The position numbers and the translations under genes were made by a program. The notes beneath the pieces were generated by a model, which saw nothing but the letters and a program-made list of their open reading frames with translations, was not told where the DNA came from and ran no database searches. From contig DBLQ01000003.1 of the NCBI GenBank assembly GCA_002297505.1, positions 2,688 through 24,038 on the forward strand: 21,351 bases of DNA. Reading direction: 5' to 3'. Each line of letters begins with the position of its first letter. Position 1 is the stretch's first letter. Origin of the DNA: Flavobacteriales bacterium UBA720 (lineage in GTDB: Bacteria; Bacteroidota; Bacteroidia; Flavobacteriales; Weeksellaceae). This document shows, piece after piece, positions 1 to 8,700 of this stretch.

Positions 1-114
1 ATGCGCAATCGAAATTTGAGGATTTCCGGTCGAGTGTCCCCAATGTTCCTGGATTAACTTGCCATCCGTGGTGGGAACCACGTACGGGCTGGTTTGAATT
101 CTGTATTTTTTCAT
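1..114 (-). CDS. cupin-domain protein, N-terminal part only
   Basis: The reading frame starts at the ATG at 114-112 and runs off the left edge after 38 codons. The visible part reads MKKYRIQTSPYVVPTTDGK and continues with a Gly/His-rich stretch ending SIAH. This resembles the start of small single-domain cupins of Flavobacteriia, which keep a metal-binding beta barrel further on; that barrel is outside the window. The start codon overlaps the stop of the GNAT gene (TGA 113-111) in an ATGA arrangement, so the two are probably translationally coupled in one mRNA. The substrate cannot be told from this fragment. The cupin call rests on the resemblance of the N-terminus alone. Confidence 0.6.
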   Translation of the reverse strand, partial: MKKYRIQTSPYVVPTTDGKLIQEHWGHSTGNPQISIAH

Positions 115-635
115 AATAGACTATTGTTTTTGGTAATTTCGAAGACCACGTTCAGCCTTTCCGGCTCTCCGAAGTAGGCGACGTTCACTTCATCCACTTT
201 ACTGGCACCCAGCTTTTCCATTGCCTTCTGCGAGCGGATGTTGTCTTTCCCAACGTGGAAATTAACCTTGTCTACGAATTGGAAAATATACTCCAGCATT
301 AGCTTTTTAACTTGTGGATTCAGTTTGGAACCCCAAAACTTAGTGGCGTAAAAAGTATAGCCAATGAAGATGGAATGATCTTCAGCATTATAATCATAGA
401 ACCGTGTGCTTCCCGCCACTTCGAGCGTATTCTTCTCAATGATTTTGAAAGCGCCTCTGCTTTCCATTGCACCCCGGAAGAAGTTCCCGAAGACCTCTCT
501 TTTGTAGCGGTCTTTGTTCGGATGTTGCTCCCAAATCGTCGGGTCGGAAGCTACGGAGAATAGTGGCTCGAAGTCGGTCTCCTGAAGTGGAATGAGTCGT
601 ACGAAATCGTTTTCCAGAGTGGGTTGAAGGTTCAT
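111..635 (-). CDS. GNAT-family N-acetyltransferase (RimJ/RimL-like)
   Basis: A 174-residue protein. The frame is open further upstream to 728, but that extension translates the heptamer repeats and AT-rich spacer, so the Met at 635 (MNLQPTLENDFVRLIPL) is preferred. The opening pattern, with ENDFVRLIPLQETDFEPLF followed by a Pro/Trp-containing loop, is typical of RimJ/RimL-like GNATs. The central GSTRFYDY and IGYTFYATKFWG strands and the C-terminal NIRSQKAMEKLGA helix match the acetyl-CoA binding core (motif A/B region). It probably transfers acetyl from acetyl-CoA to an amine on a small molecule or protein N-terminus; the substrate is unknown. It lies 89 bp downstream of ada on the same strand and overlaps the cupin start by 4 nt. 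Confidence 0.82.
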   Translation of the reverse strand: MNLQPTLENDFVRLIPLQETDFEPLFSVASDPTIWEQHPNKDRYKREVFGNFFRGAMESRGAFKIIEKNTLEVAGSTRFYDYNAEDHSIFIGYTFYATKFWGSKLNPQVKKLMLEYIFQFVDKVNFHVGKDNIRSQKAMEKLGASKVDEVNVAYFGEPERLNVVFEITKNNSLL

Positions 636-644
636 AGATAGTAG

Positions 645-672
645 TTGATGGTTGATGGTTGATGGTTGATGT
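645..672. repeat. heptamer tandem repeat (TTGATGG)
   Basis: Four consecutive 7-bp units, the last with one changed base (TTGATGT), in the 89-bp gap between the ada stop and the GNAT start. On the transcribed strand it reads as CCATCAA units, ending about 10 nt before the GNAT ATG. Similar simple repeats are scattered in intergenic DNA of flavobacteria. Copy number could vary by slippage. Confidence 0.8.
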
Positions 673-724
673 TGGATTGAAATTAGAAATCTGGAACCTT
701 GAATTTCGAATCTTAAACCTTGGA

Positions 725-1768
725 TCAAAAAAGGATGGCTTTTTCAAGTTCAAGTAATTTCTGTTTGCGCCAGATACCGCCGCCGTAGCCCGTCAAAGTT
801 CCGTTGGTGCCGATGACCCTGTGACACGGGATGATGATGGAGATTTTGTTAAGTCCATTCGCATTGGCCACCGCTCTCACGGCTTTCGGATGGCCGAGCA
901 AGTTGGCTTGTTGCTGATAAGTTCTCGTGGTTCCGTAAGGAATGGCGCGCAGGATTTCCCAAACGCTCTTCTGAAAGTCGGTCCCGACTGGCGAGAGCGG
1001 CACTGTAAAAGCTAATCTTTTGCCTTCGAAATATTCTGCCAATTCTGTTTCCAATATTTTGAAATGCGGATTGTCACCCTGTACCAGATTGGCTTTGAAG
1101 AATTTGGAAATTTCCTGCAGTTCTTTGGTCAGCGACTTTCTGTCTGAATACTCTAATAAGCAAATTCCGTTTTCATTGGCACACGCGATCATTGTCCCTA
1201 GTGGTGTCTCGATTCGTTTGAGGTCGATGATCTTTTCCAATTTGGAATGTTTTGGTGAAGTTCCGATGATGGATTTGAAACTGTCATTGAAACCGCTCAG
1301 ACTTTCGTAACCGTTTTCCAAAGCCACATCCACAACATTTTCACCTTGTTGCAGTTTCTTGAAAGCCGAGTTCATTTTAAACATTCTCTGAAAAGCGTGG
1401 AAGGTCATCCCGTGATGCTTCAGAAACCAACGTTTCACCGTTGCCGGCTGCAGTCCGCTTTCAATCAAATCCGAATCTTTGAATCTCAATTCAGGATTGG
1501 CAGACAATTCATCCATCAGGTTTTGAATTTCAATTGGCGTGACATCCGGATTTTCCAGTGGTTTGCAGACTTTGCACGGGCGATAACCTTTCAGGATGGC
1601 GTCTTTTGTATTGTCAAAGAATTCCACATTCTCAGCTTTCGGTTTTCTGGCGGTACACGTTGGGCGGCAGAAGATGCCAGTCGTCTTCACGCCCATCCAA
1701 AACACGCCTTCGAACTCCGGGTTTTTCTCGAAAGAAGCCTGATACATTATGTCATTGGTCAAATTCAT
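725..1768 (-). CDS. ada: Ada-type methylphosphotriester/O6-methylguanine methyltransferase and AraC-type regulator
   Basis: A 347-residue three-part Ada protein. Residues about 8-72 are the Ada zinc domain, with the four cysteines C34, C38 (FCRPTC), C65 and C68 (CKVC); the first accepts methyl from phosphotriesters. Residues about 80-172 are an AraC-like HTH region (VKRWFLKHHGMTFHAFQRMF, then ENGYESLSGFNDSFKSIIG). Residues about 180-345 are the O6-alkylguanine transferase, with the active-site motif PCHRV (C315) and a GYGGGIWRK tail. The protein repairs alkylated DNA in a suicide reaction, and in its methylated form normally activates its own gene. The Met at 1768 (MNLTNDIM) is chosen over an upstream frame that would run through the promoter. 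A good promoter lies just upstream. It heads a minus-strand group with GNAT and cupin genes. Confidence 0.95.
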   Translation of the reverse strand: MNLTNDIMYQASFEKNPEFEGVFWMGVKTTGIFCRPTCTARKPKAENVEFFDNTKDAILKGYRPCKVCKPLENPDVTPIEIQNLMDELSANPELRFKDSDLIESGLQPATVKRWFLKHHGMTFHAFQRMFKMNSAFKKLQQGENVVDVALENGYESLSGFNDSFKSIIGTSPKHSKLEKIIDLKRIETPLGTMIACANENGICLLEYSDRKSLTKELQEISKFFKANLVQGDNPHFKILETELAEYFEGKRLAFTVPLSPVGTDFQKSVWEILRAIPYGTTRTYQQQANLLGHPKAVRAVANANGLNKISIIIPCHRVIGTNGTLTGYGGGIWRKQKLLELEKAILF

Positions 1769-1797
1769 AAATGATAATTGATAGCTGATGAGTGATA

Positions 1798-1829
1798 CAA
1801 AACTATGGAAAGTGACCATTCATCAACAA
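1798..1829 (-). promoter_or_regulatory. Bacteroidota-type promoter of ada
   Basis: Read on the minus strand, TTGTTG (1829-1824) is followed after 18 nt by TAGTTTTG (1805-1798), a full match to the TAnnTTTG -7 element. The predicted start of transcription is about 20 nt upstream of the ada ATG at 1768. No experimental support; match and spacing only. Confidence 0.6.
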
Positions 1830-1907
1830 CCGAAAAATAGACAAGTATTTTTATTGATTGAAATTAATGAAAAATTTTTATCTTCCAAAACAGAAAATAA
1901 TCGTTTT

Positions 1908-3497
1908 ATGGATAAGAGAAAACTTCGGGAATCTATTTTCAGGCATTTGGACGGCATCGTGACGGCACCGATAATTTCGGCATTGTCACAGAAAAAATTT
2001 CTGGATTTTATTTTGGCTAATGATGATCTGGAACTGTCATTGATCAATAAAAAATTCGAAGCCAACGAAGGTTATCTGAATGTTGCATTGCGGGTTTTGG
2101 CGTCACAAGGTTTTATGGATTATCAACTAAACAATGAGTCTGACATCATCAAAATCACAAAAAATCGTAAAACCGAAGAAGCCTTTTCATACCATCCTAT
2201 ATATAGTGACTTGGCTGAGTTTTTAGCCGATTCCGAAGTCATTCATTCCAATGAATTATCCGAAGAACTCTGCAGAAAGTGGATCCAGATTTTTGAAAAA
2301 TACCAATCTTTCATCAATCAAAATGCAGATGACAATTCTGTAAAATATCAAATTCAGAAACATATCGAAGGTGCTTTGGTTGGCCCAATCATCATCAAAC
2401 TCGGGATGAGCGGAATGTTTCATAAGTACTTTATGGAAGCCAGTTTCAGCGCAGAAGAGTTTCATAAAAACCCGGAATATTTTGGGAAAATATTGGATTA
2501 TCTTTCGGAGTTGGGTTGGTTTTCGAAGAAGGGTAAAAACTTTCAGTTTACGGAGACCGGACTATTCTTCGCGAGGCGCGCCACAGCCTACGGTGTTACG
2601 GTTTCTTATCTTCCGATGTTCTCAAAATTGGATAATCTGATTTTCGGAAAAGCTTCAGAAATACGGGAAATTGAAGATGGCGAAGACGAAATCCACGTGA
2701 ACCGGGAGATGAATGTGTGGGGAAGCGGTGGTGCGCATTTGACTTATTTTAAAGTGATTGATGAATTTGTCATCGAGATTTTCAACCGACCATTGAACGA
2801 GCAACCTAAGGGCATTTTAGATATGGGCTGCGGAAATGGTGCCCTGTTGCAGCATCTGTATGAAGTGATCGAAAGGCAGACGCTGCGCGGGAAGCACTTG
2901 GAGGAAAACCCATTGTTTCTAGTCGGCGCAGATTACAATCAGGCAGCACTGAAAGTGACACGCGCCAATCTCATCAAAAATGATATTTGGGCCAAGGTGA
3001 TTTGGGGCGACATTGGAAACCCGAAACAACTGGCCGAAGATCTACAATCCGATTACAATATCGAGCTTGGAGACTTGCTGAATATCCGCACTTTTCTGGA
3101 TCACAACAGGATTTGGGAAGATGTTCTGGAAACCCATTCCAATAGAATCAGCACATCGACCGGCGCATTCGCATTCCGGGGAAAGCGGCTTTCCAATAAA
3201 GATGTGGAAGAAAACCTTCTGAATCATCTCAGGAAATGGACGCCTTATGTGGAGAAATTCGGATTGTTGTTGATTGAACTGCACACGCTGTCACCAACAA
3301 TCACTTCGAAAAATCTTGGTTTGACAGCTGCTACAGCTTATGATGCCACGCACGGATTTTCTGACCAGTATATAGTGGAGGTAGATGTTTTTCACAGAAT
3401 CTGTAAAGAATCCGGACTGGAACCGGACACAAATCTTTTCAAGAAATTCCCAGATTCTGAGCTGGCGACGGTGAGCATTAATCTTTTGAAAAAGTAA
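1908..3497 (+). CDS. class I SAM-dependent methyltransferase with tandem winged-helix-like N-terminal region
   Basis: A 529-residue protein counted from the Met at 1908 (MDKRKLRESIFRHLDG); the frame is open from 1788 but the extra 40 residues overlap the ada promoter. Two helical segments resembling winged helices are visible, about residues 5-90 and 150-225 (the second ends YLSELGWF...FTETGLFFARRA). The C-terminal half is a Rossmann methyltransferase: motif I ILDMGCGNGALL at 303-314, then LVGADYN at 338-344 and a DIG acidic turn at 368-370. The segment NIRTFLDHNR at 392-401 recalls methyltransferase domains of polyketide assembly lines (AprA/CurJ-type MT2-like domains); this comes from memory and is unverified. 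The substrate is unknown. The gene is divergent from ada and shows no operon partner. A long hairpin repeat follows it. Confidence 0.75.
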   Translation: MDKRKLRESIFRHLDGIVTAPIISALSQKKFLDFILANDDLELSLINKKFEANEGYLNVALRVLASQGFMDYQLNNESDIIKITKNRKTEEAFSYHPIYSDLAEFLADSEVIHSNELSEELCRKWIQIFEKYQSFINQNADDNSVKYQIQKHIEGALVGPIIIKLGMSGMFHKYFMEASFSAEEFHKNPEYFGKILDYLSELGWFSKKGKNFQFTETGLFFARRATAYGVTVSYLPMFSKLDNLIFGKASEIREIEDGEDEIHVNREMNVWGSGGAHLTYFKVIDEFVIEIFNRPLNEQPKGILDMGCGNGALLQHLYEVIERQTLRGKHLEENPLFLVGADYNQAALKVTRANLIKNDIWAKVIWGDIGNPKQLAEDLQSDYNIELGDLLNIRTFLDHNRIWEDVLETHSNRISTSTGAFAFRGKRLSNKDVEENLLNHLRKWTPYVEKFGLLLIELHTLSPTITSKNLGLTAATAYDATHGFSDQYIVEVDVFHRICKESGLEPDTNLFKKFPDSELATVSINLLKK

Positions 3498-3544
3498 AAT
3501 TTCTCTCTTCGTGAGCAGATTGAGCTGACGATTCTAACAGTCGC

Positions 3545-3623
3545 TTTGTCATTCCGGAGGAATCTCAGCACTCTAAGTTAGCTTCGTCGAACCGCTTCGC
3601 CAAGTTTCCTCCGGAATGACAAA
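3545..3623. repeat. long palindromic intergenic repeat, copy 1
   Basis: A perfect 18-bp inverted repeat, TTTGTCATTCCGGAGGAA at 3545-3562 and its complement at 3606-3623, with a 43-nt centre. It lies between the converging methyltransferase (+) and DinB (-) genes. Copy 2 at 9046-9093 shares the same arm sequence, so this is a dispersed family rather than a chance hairpin. It could act as a bidirectional mRNA end, but neither arm is followed by a T run. Confidence 0.85.
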
Positions 3624-3635
3624 TGATATGCTCTT

Positions 3636-4190
3636 TTAATGCAGTTTCAGTAAAATATTCTCTGCTTGTTTGATATGTCTCCAATTATGATAAATTACGA
3701 ATCTAAAGGTATCGCCTAATTTCAGCTTGATCAGTTTGGAAATACTGATGGAAGTTTTCGTTTTTTCCAGATCAACGGTTTTGGCTTTTTGCAAAAGTTC
3801 GAGTATTTTATTTTGTTGATGGATGAATTCTTCAATAACGGATGGACTCAATTGTGTGTAAATCGGATTATAAGCCTTGAGGGTTTTCATCTTGTTGAGT
3901 TTGTCTTTCGGCAGGATCATTTTGGCGAAATAATTCCCTAAAAGTCCACTTTTGAACTCAGAATTATTGGATTGAAATTGACTTTCCTTGATTCGGTATT
4001 CGATTTCCGGAAGGTAAAATTGGCCATAAAAATTGAGATGTTCCAGACATTCCAGAATACTCCAGCTGTTTTCTGAAATCCTGAAATTCAGAATTTCAGT
4101 GCTAAGTTTTTGTAAAAATTGAGCAAAATCAAGATTGTTTTCAGTGATGGTTTTGAGTTCACTCAGCAATTCGTTAACTTGAATTTTCAT
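3636..4190 (-). CDS. DinB-fold protein
   Basis: A 184-residue, mostly helical protein with the pattern of DinB-like (DinB_2) four-helix bundles. The segment SWSILECLEHLNFYGQFY near residues 42-60 carries the first metal-type histidine. The C-terminal FVIYHNWRHIKQAENIL, a few residues before the end, carries the paired histidines. These three positions usually bind a divalent metal. Some members are thiol-dependent transferases (bacillithiol, mycothiol), but most have no known substrate, and nothing here specifies one. It stands alone on the minus strand, with the hairpin repeat downstream and the broken Crp-like gene 55 bp upstream in the same direction. It could share that gene's transcript. 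Confidence 0.75.
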   Translation of the reverse strand: MKIQVNELLSELKTITENNLDFAQFLQKLSTEILNFRISENSWSILECLEHLNFYGQFYLPEIEYRIKESQFQSNNSEFKSGLLGNYFAKMILPKDKLNKMKTLKAYNPIYTQLSPSVIEEFIHQQNKILELLQKAKTVDLEKTKTSISISKLIKLKLGDTFRFVIYHNWRHIKQAENILLKLH

Positions 4191-4245
4191 CGTTAAAAAT
4201 TTTTACAAAAGTCTGAAAGCTCATTCATAAAAAGATTGATTGAAG

Positions 4246-4765
4246 TCAAGATTTTTTCAACCTCGACAAGGTTTCCGGCGACATCCTGAGATAATTGGCA
4301 ATATACTTATTTGGAATTTCCTGAAACAGTTTCGGACTGCGTTTAAGAACTCGTTCGTAGCGGATTTTTGGAGAACTGTATAATAAATCTTTTTTTACGC
4401 TCCATCTGTTGTAAAACCAAATCTTCCAAAATCGAATTCCATAATTTCAGATTCTCTTGATTGGAATTGACAAAGCCATAAAAATCCTTTTTGGAAGCCG
4501 CTTTCAATGTCGAAGCCTTGATAGCCTGAATATAAAAATCCGAAACTTTTCCGGACAAAAACGAATCCAGTGAAACGATAATATTTCCTTCATAACCAAA
4601 ACGAATAATCCGTTCTTCATTCTCATCCTCAATAAAAATCCTTAGACTTCCCTCTTCCACAAAAGAGACATTGGTATCGATGGTTCCAGATGTTTTGAGA
4701 AATTCATTCCGTTTCAGCTTTTTGGTTTCCCAATGCAATTGATTTTGCAATAAATCTATTATCAT
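4246..4765 (-). pseudogene. Crp/Fnr-family regulator split by a +1 slip in an A7 run
   Basis: The frame starting at 4765 gives a cyclic-nucleotide-binding-like beta barrel (FVEEGSLRIFIEDENEERIIRFGYEGNII, then DSFLSGK) and a dimerisation helix ending QQMERKK. It then leaves the family pattern and stops at 4343 after 140 residues. If one A is removed from the seven-A run (forward T run 4390-4396), the protein continues as DLLYSSPKIRYERVL and then NKYIANYLRMSPETLSRLKK, stopping at TGA 4248-4246. That tail is the expected Crp-type HTH. The full protein would be about 172 residues. As written, the product lacks its DNA-binding helix. Causes could be a real mutation, reversible slippage, transcriptional slippage on A7, or a sequencing error. 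No upstream extension is possible, because TAG lies two codons before the ATG. Confidence 0.85.
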
Positions 4766-4816
4766 ATCCTAAGAAAAAATCCTCATCCGAAAATGAGTTT
4801 TTGTAACATTACAGAA

Positions 4817-5122
4817 TTATTTCACGCTTTTGACTCTTATCATTCCTTTGCTCTCATGGTACATCATACACATAATTTTGCCGTCTCTTTCCGGGCATTT
4901 ATCCGTATTGTCATAGACCAAAGATACTTTCTCGCCATCCTTTTTAGATTCCAGGATTTCGGCATTGCAAACGAGGTAATCTTCATTTTCTGCAACTCTC
5001 AGATAAGTTCCAGTACAATCTCTTACAATTGTTCCCGTGTTGAGTCTGTCGTGTACTGTGGCGCAGGAAAACAATAATGTTGAGAAAATCCCTAGAGATA
5101 AAATGTGTGATACTTTTTTCAT
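4817..5122 (-). CDS. small lipoprotein, function unknown
   Basis: A 101-residue protein starting MKKVSHILSLGIFSTLLFSC: a basic start, a hydrophobic stretch and a lipobox (LFSC) with C20 as the lipidated residue. The mature part (about 80 residues) has Cys in IVRDCTGTYLRV, YLVCNAEILE, DKCPERDG and KIMCMMYH. This suggests disulfides in an exported beta-rich domain. It is expected at the periplasmic face of a membrane. I do not recognise a family. It is divergent from the toxin-antitoxin pair, with 80 bp between the two starts. A weak hairpin (CTCAT/ATGAG at 4782-4797, T run on the minus strand) lies 20 bp after its stop and may terminate it. Confidence 0.7.
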   Translation of the reverse strand: MKKVSHILSLGIFSTLLFSCATVHDRLNTGTIVRDCTGTYLRVAENEDYLVCNAEILESKKDGEKVSLVYDNTDKCPERDGKIMCMMYHESKGMIRVKSVK

Positions 5123-5178
5123 AGATTTTATTTGGATTAAAAGTACAATTTTAAATTATCATATTATAATGATTTCAC

Positions 5179-5186
5179 TAACTTTG
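5179..5186 (+). promoter_or_regulatory. -7 element in front of the toxin-antitoxin pair
   Basis: TAACTTTG matches the TAnnTTTG consensus exactly and ends 16 nt before the antitoxin ATG at 5203, giving a very short leader. No clear TTG -33 element is seen at the expected distance, so this is tentative. Confidence 0.4.
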
Positions 5187-5202
5187 ACAAAAATCTATCA
5201 GG

Positions 5203-5457
5203 ATGAGTTCTACAACCTTACATACCATTACAGAAAAGTTAAAAAATGAACCCGAAGAAATATTAAAACAGGTTTTAGGATATTTGGATGGAATCTTGGA
5301 AAACAAAAAAGAAAAAAATTGGCTGGAGCATAATATAAATTACCAACTTACGGAACAACAAAAACTTGAATTGGATGCAATGGAAAATTTAAAGGAGGAA
5401 GATTTTATGCCTGTTGAAGATTTTTTGGCTGAAATGAAAGCAAAATATGGCTTATAA
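5203..5457 (+). CDS. antitoxin of a RelE/ParE-type pair
   Basis: An 84-residue acidic protein. The N-terminal helix (LHTITEKLKNEPEEILKQVLGYLDGILENK) may serve dimerisation. The C-terminal segment has the form EEDFMPVEDFLAEMKAKYGL; short acidic tails of this form are common in antitoxins that wrap around RelE/ParE toxins. No ribbon-helix-helix or HTH motif is obvious, so DNA binding cannot be claimed. The assignment depends mainly on context: it overlaps the toxin start by 11 nt (5447-5457), the usual antitoxin-first layout. Confidence 0.75.
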   Translation: MSSTTLHTITEKLKNEPEEILKQVLGYLDGILENKKEKNWLEHNINYQLTEQQKLELDAMENLKEEDFMPVEDFLAEMKAKYGL

Positions 5458-5740
5458 AATCATAACCAATTCAGACGCCAATAGAGACATTTCAAATTCT
5501 TTCGAATATTACCAAAAGATTGCAGGAAGAAAAGTTGCAGAATATTTCTTTAGAGATTTCGAAAATGCATTAAGCAAATTAAAAAAAGTTACCTATTACA
5601 AAAAAATCCACAACGATTTCCATAGGCTTCCACTCAAAACATTTCCTTTTATCATCATTTATAAAGTAGATAAAGAAAATGAAATCATAAAAATTTTCAG
5701 AGTCTTTCACACCTCACAAAATCCTGAAAAATATCCATAA
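5447..5740 (+). CDS. RelE/ParE-family toxin
   Basis: A 97-residue basic protein with the RelE/ParE fold pattern: an N-terminal strand (YKIITNSDANRDI), a helical hairpin (FEYYQKIAGRKVAEYFFRDFENALSKLK), then the core strands HRLPLKTFPFIIIYKVD, IIKIFRVFHTSQNP. The R..L..FP..I.Y and VFH...NP motifs are characteristic. RelE members cleave mRNA on the ribosome and ParE members poison gyrase; the sequence does not decide which. The gene is coupled to the antitoxin by an 11-nt overlap, and a strong hairpin follows immediately after its stop. Confidence 0.85.
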   Translation: MAYKIITNSDANRDISNSFEYYQKIAGRKVAEYFFRDFENALSKLKKVTYYKKIHNDFHRLPLKTFPFIIIYKVDKENEIIKIFRVFHTSQNPEKYP

Positions 5741-5771
5741 AAAAAGCGAAAGAATAAATCTTTCGCTTTTT
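5741..5771. terminator. bidirectional terminator between toxin gene and carB
   Basis: A perfect 13-bp stem: AAAAAGCGAAAGA (5741-5753), loop ATAAA, and TCTTTCGCTTTTT (5759-5771). It starts right after the toxin TAA (5738-5740). It gives a T run on both strands, so it can end the toxin-antitoxin transcript from the left and the carB transcript from the right. Confidence 0.9.
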
Positions 5772-5793
5772 CATTTTATTTAAGTTTCAAAAA

Positions 5794-8700
5794 CTACATC
5801 GCTTCCATCTTAAACGTCATACTTTCGATCACTTTCAGAATCGCTTCTACCGTGTCCATTGACGTCAGACAAGGAACGCCGTTCTCCACGGACATTCTTC
5901 GGATCTGGAAACCGTCTCTTTCGGATTGTTTCCCCTTAGTCATTGTATTGACAACGTATTGCACTTTTCCTTTCTGGATCAAATCGATCAAGTTCACATC
6001 TTCTTCCCCGATTTTGTACCCGATTTTCGTCTGGATTCCTTTTTCCTCAAAGAATTTCGCCGTTCCTTCCGTCGCCCAGATTCGGAAACCTGCGTTGTTG
6101 AAACGTTTGGCCAATTCAGAAGCTTCTTCTTTGTCTGCATCAGCAACTGTGAAGAGAATCGCTCCGAAAGTTGGCACTTTTCTTCCGGCACCAATCAAGC
6201 CTTTGTACAAAGCTTTTTGCAGCGTCAGATCTTTACCCATTACTTCTCCCGTCGATTTCATTTCTGGTCCGAGAGAAATATCAACTTTTGTTAATTTGCT
6301 GAAAGAGAACACCGGAACTTTCACATAAACGCCTTCCTTGTTAGGAACTAATCCGGATTTGTATCCTAAATCTTTCAATGACGATCCGAGAATTGCTTTG
6401 GTTGCCAAGTTTGCCATCGGAACATCCGTGATTTTCGACAAGAAAGGAACGGTTCTGGAAGAACGTGGATTCACTTCAATCACGAAAACTTCGCCGCCCG
6501 AAATCACGTATTGGATATTCATTAATCCAATCACATTCAGACCTTTTGCTAATCTTATCGTGTAATCTTCTAATGTTTTGATTTGAGTTTCCGTCAAAGT
6601 CTGAGGCGGATAAACTGCAATCGAATCTCCGGAGTGAACACCTGCCCTTTCGATATGCTCCATAATTCCCGGAATCACAACCGTTTCACCATCCGAAATC
6701 GCATCCACTTCCACTTCTTTTCCGGTCAGGTAACGGTCAATCAGAACCGGATGTTCCGGACTGGCATCCACCGCATTTTCCATATAATGAGCGAGTTCTT
6801 TCTCGTTATAAACAATTTCCATTGCACGTCCTCCCAAAACATAACTTGGACGAACCAAAACCGGATAACCGATTTCATTGGCAATCACAATGGCTTCTTC
6901 TTTTGAAGTCGAAGTTTTTCCCAATGGTTGTGGAATTCCTAGATCCTGAAGCGCTTTTTCGAATTTATCCCTGTTCTCCGCTCTGTCCAGATCTTCCAGA
7001 GAAGTTCCCAAAATCTGAACGCCGTGAGCTGCTAATTTATCAGCTAAATTAATCGCTGTTTGTCCTCCGAACTGGACTACAACGCCTTTTGGTTTTTCAA
7101 GTTCGATGATGTTCATCACATCTTCTTCTGCCAAAGGTTCGAAGTATAATTTATCCGAAATCGAGAAGTCTGTGGAAACGGTTTCAGGGTTTGAATTGAT
7201 GATAATCGCTTCGTAACCCATCTGCTGAATTGCCCAAACCGAATGTACCGTTGCATAGTCAAACTCAACACCTTGACCAATTCTGATTGGACCAGAACCC
7301 AAAACGATGATTTTTTCTTTGTCCGAAACCACGCTTTCATTTTCCTCTTCATAAGTGCCGTAGAAATAAGGCGTTTCCGATTCAAATTCAGCGGCGCAAG
7401 TGTCCACCATTTTGTAAACCGGCATTATGCCGTTATCTTTTCTGAATTGGAACACTTCTTTCTGAGTCGTTTCCCAAAGATGAGCGATGTTCAAATCTGC
7501 GAATCCTAACTTCTTAGCCTCAAGAAGAATTTCTTTGTTGAATTGATTGTCTTTGATTGTCATTTCGAAATCAATCAGTTTTTTGATTTTCCAGATGAAG
7601 AATTTATCGATTTTGCTCCATTCCACAATCTGTTCCCAATCATAACCTCTTCGTAAGGCATCACCGATGATGAACAATCTTTCGTCATCACAAACCCGAA
7701 TTCTTCTTTCAATTTCCTCCGCTGTCAACGCTTCGGCTTGTTTTTTCTTTAATCCTAAATGACGGATTCCTGTTTCCAGAGAACGGATGGCTTTCTGCAA
7801 AGACTCTTCAAAGTTTCTTCCGATGGCCATCACTTCGCCCGTGGCTTTCATTTGTGTTGATAATCTTCTGTCCGCGGTTTCAAATTTGTCAAAAGGGAAT
7901 CTTGGAAACTTAGTCACCACATAATCCAAAGCCGGCTCAAAACAAGCGTAAGATGTCCCTGTTACCGGATTCTTGATTTCGTCCAATGTTAAACCGACCG
8001 CGATTTTCGCCGCAATTTTAGCAATCGGATAACCGGTTGCTTTACTCGCCAAAGCCGATGAACGCGAAACTCTTGGATTCACTTCTATAATATAATAATT
8101 GAATGAATGCGGGTCTAATGCCAACTGAACATTACATCCGCCTTCGATGCCTAAAGCTCTGATGATTTTCAAAGAAGCATTTCTCAATAACTGATATTCT
8201 CTGTCAGACAATGTCTGCGAAGGCGCCACCACAATCGAATCTCCTGTGTGAACACCAACCGGATCGATGTTTTCCATATTACAAACCACGATGGCGTTGT
8301 CGTTGGAATCCCGCATTACTTCATATTCGATTTCTTTGAAACCAGCGATGGACCGTTCAATCAAACATTGTGTTACAGGCGAATGTTTCAATCCTAATTC
8401 AGCAATCTCGCGAAGTTCCGTTTCGTTGGAAGCGATTCCGCCGCCTGTTCCTCCCATTGTAAAAGCAGGACGAACAATCACAGGATAACCGATTCTGTCT
8501 GCAAAATCCAAAGCACCTTGAACTGTGGTTACGATGTCCGATTCCGGAACTGGTTCGTTCAATTCTCGCATCAGTTCACGAAAAAGATCTCTGTCTTCCG
8601 CCTGATTAATAGCTGAGAGTTTGGTTCCGAGAACTTCTACTTTACATTCTTCAAGAATTCCGGATTTCTGTAATTCAACCGCCATATTGAGTCCGGTTTG

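Noticed and set aside
436..753. A 105-codon minus-strand frame overlapping the GNAT gene.
   Set aside because: It reads the repeat region and the GNAT gene in another frame, with low-complexity composition and no family pattern.
1788..1907. An N-terminal extension of 40 residues for the methyltransferase.
   Set aside because: It would translate the ada promoter and divergent spacer, and its sequence is unlike the helical start at 1908.
4782..4797. Hairpin CTCAT/ATGAG as a firm terminator of the lipoprotein gene.
   Set aside because: The stem is only 5 bp; a T run follows on the minus strand, but it is too weak to list as a feature.
5852..6328. A 158-codon plus-strand frame (and several others) opposite carB.
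   Set aside because: These are shadow frames of carB; the carB protein is complete and well conserved on the other strand.
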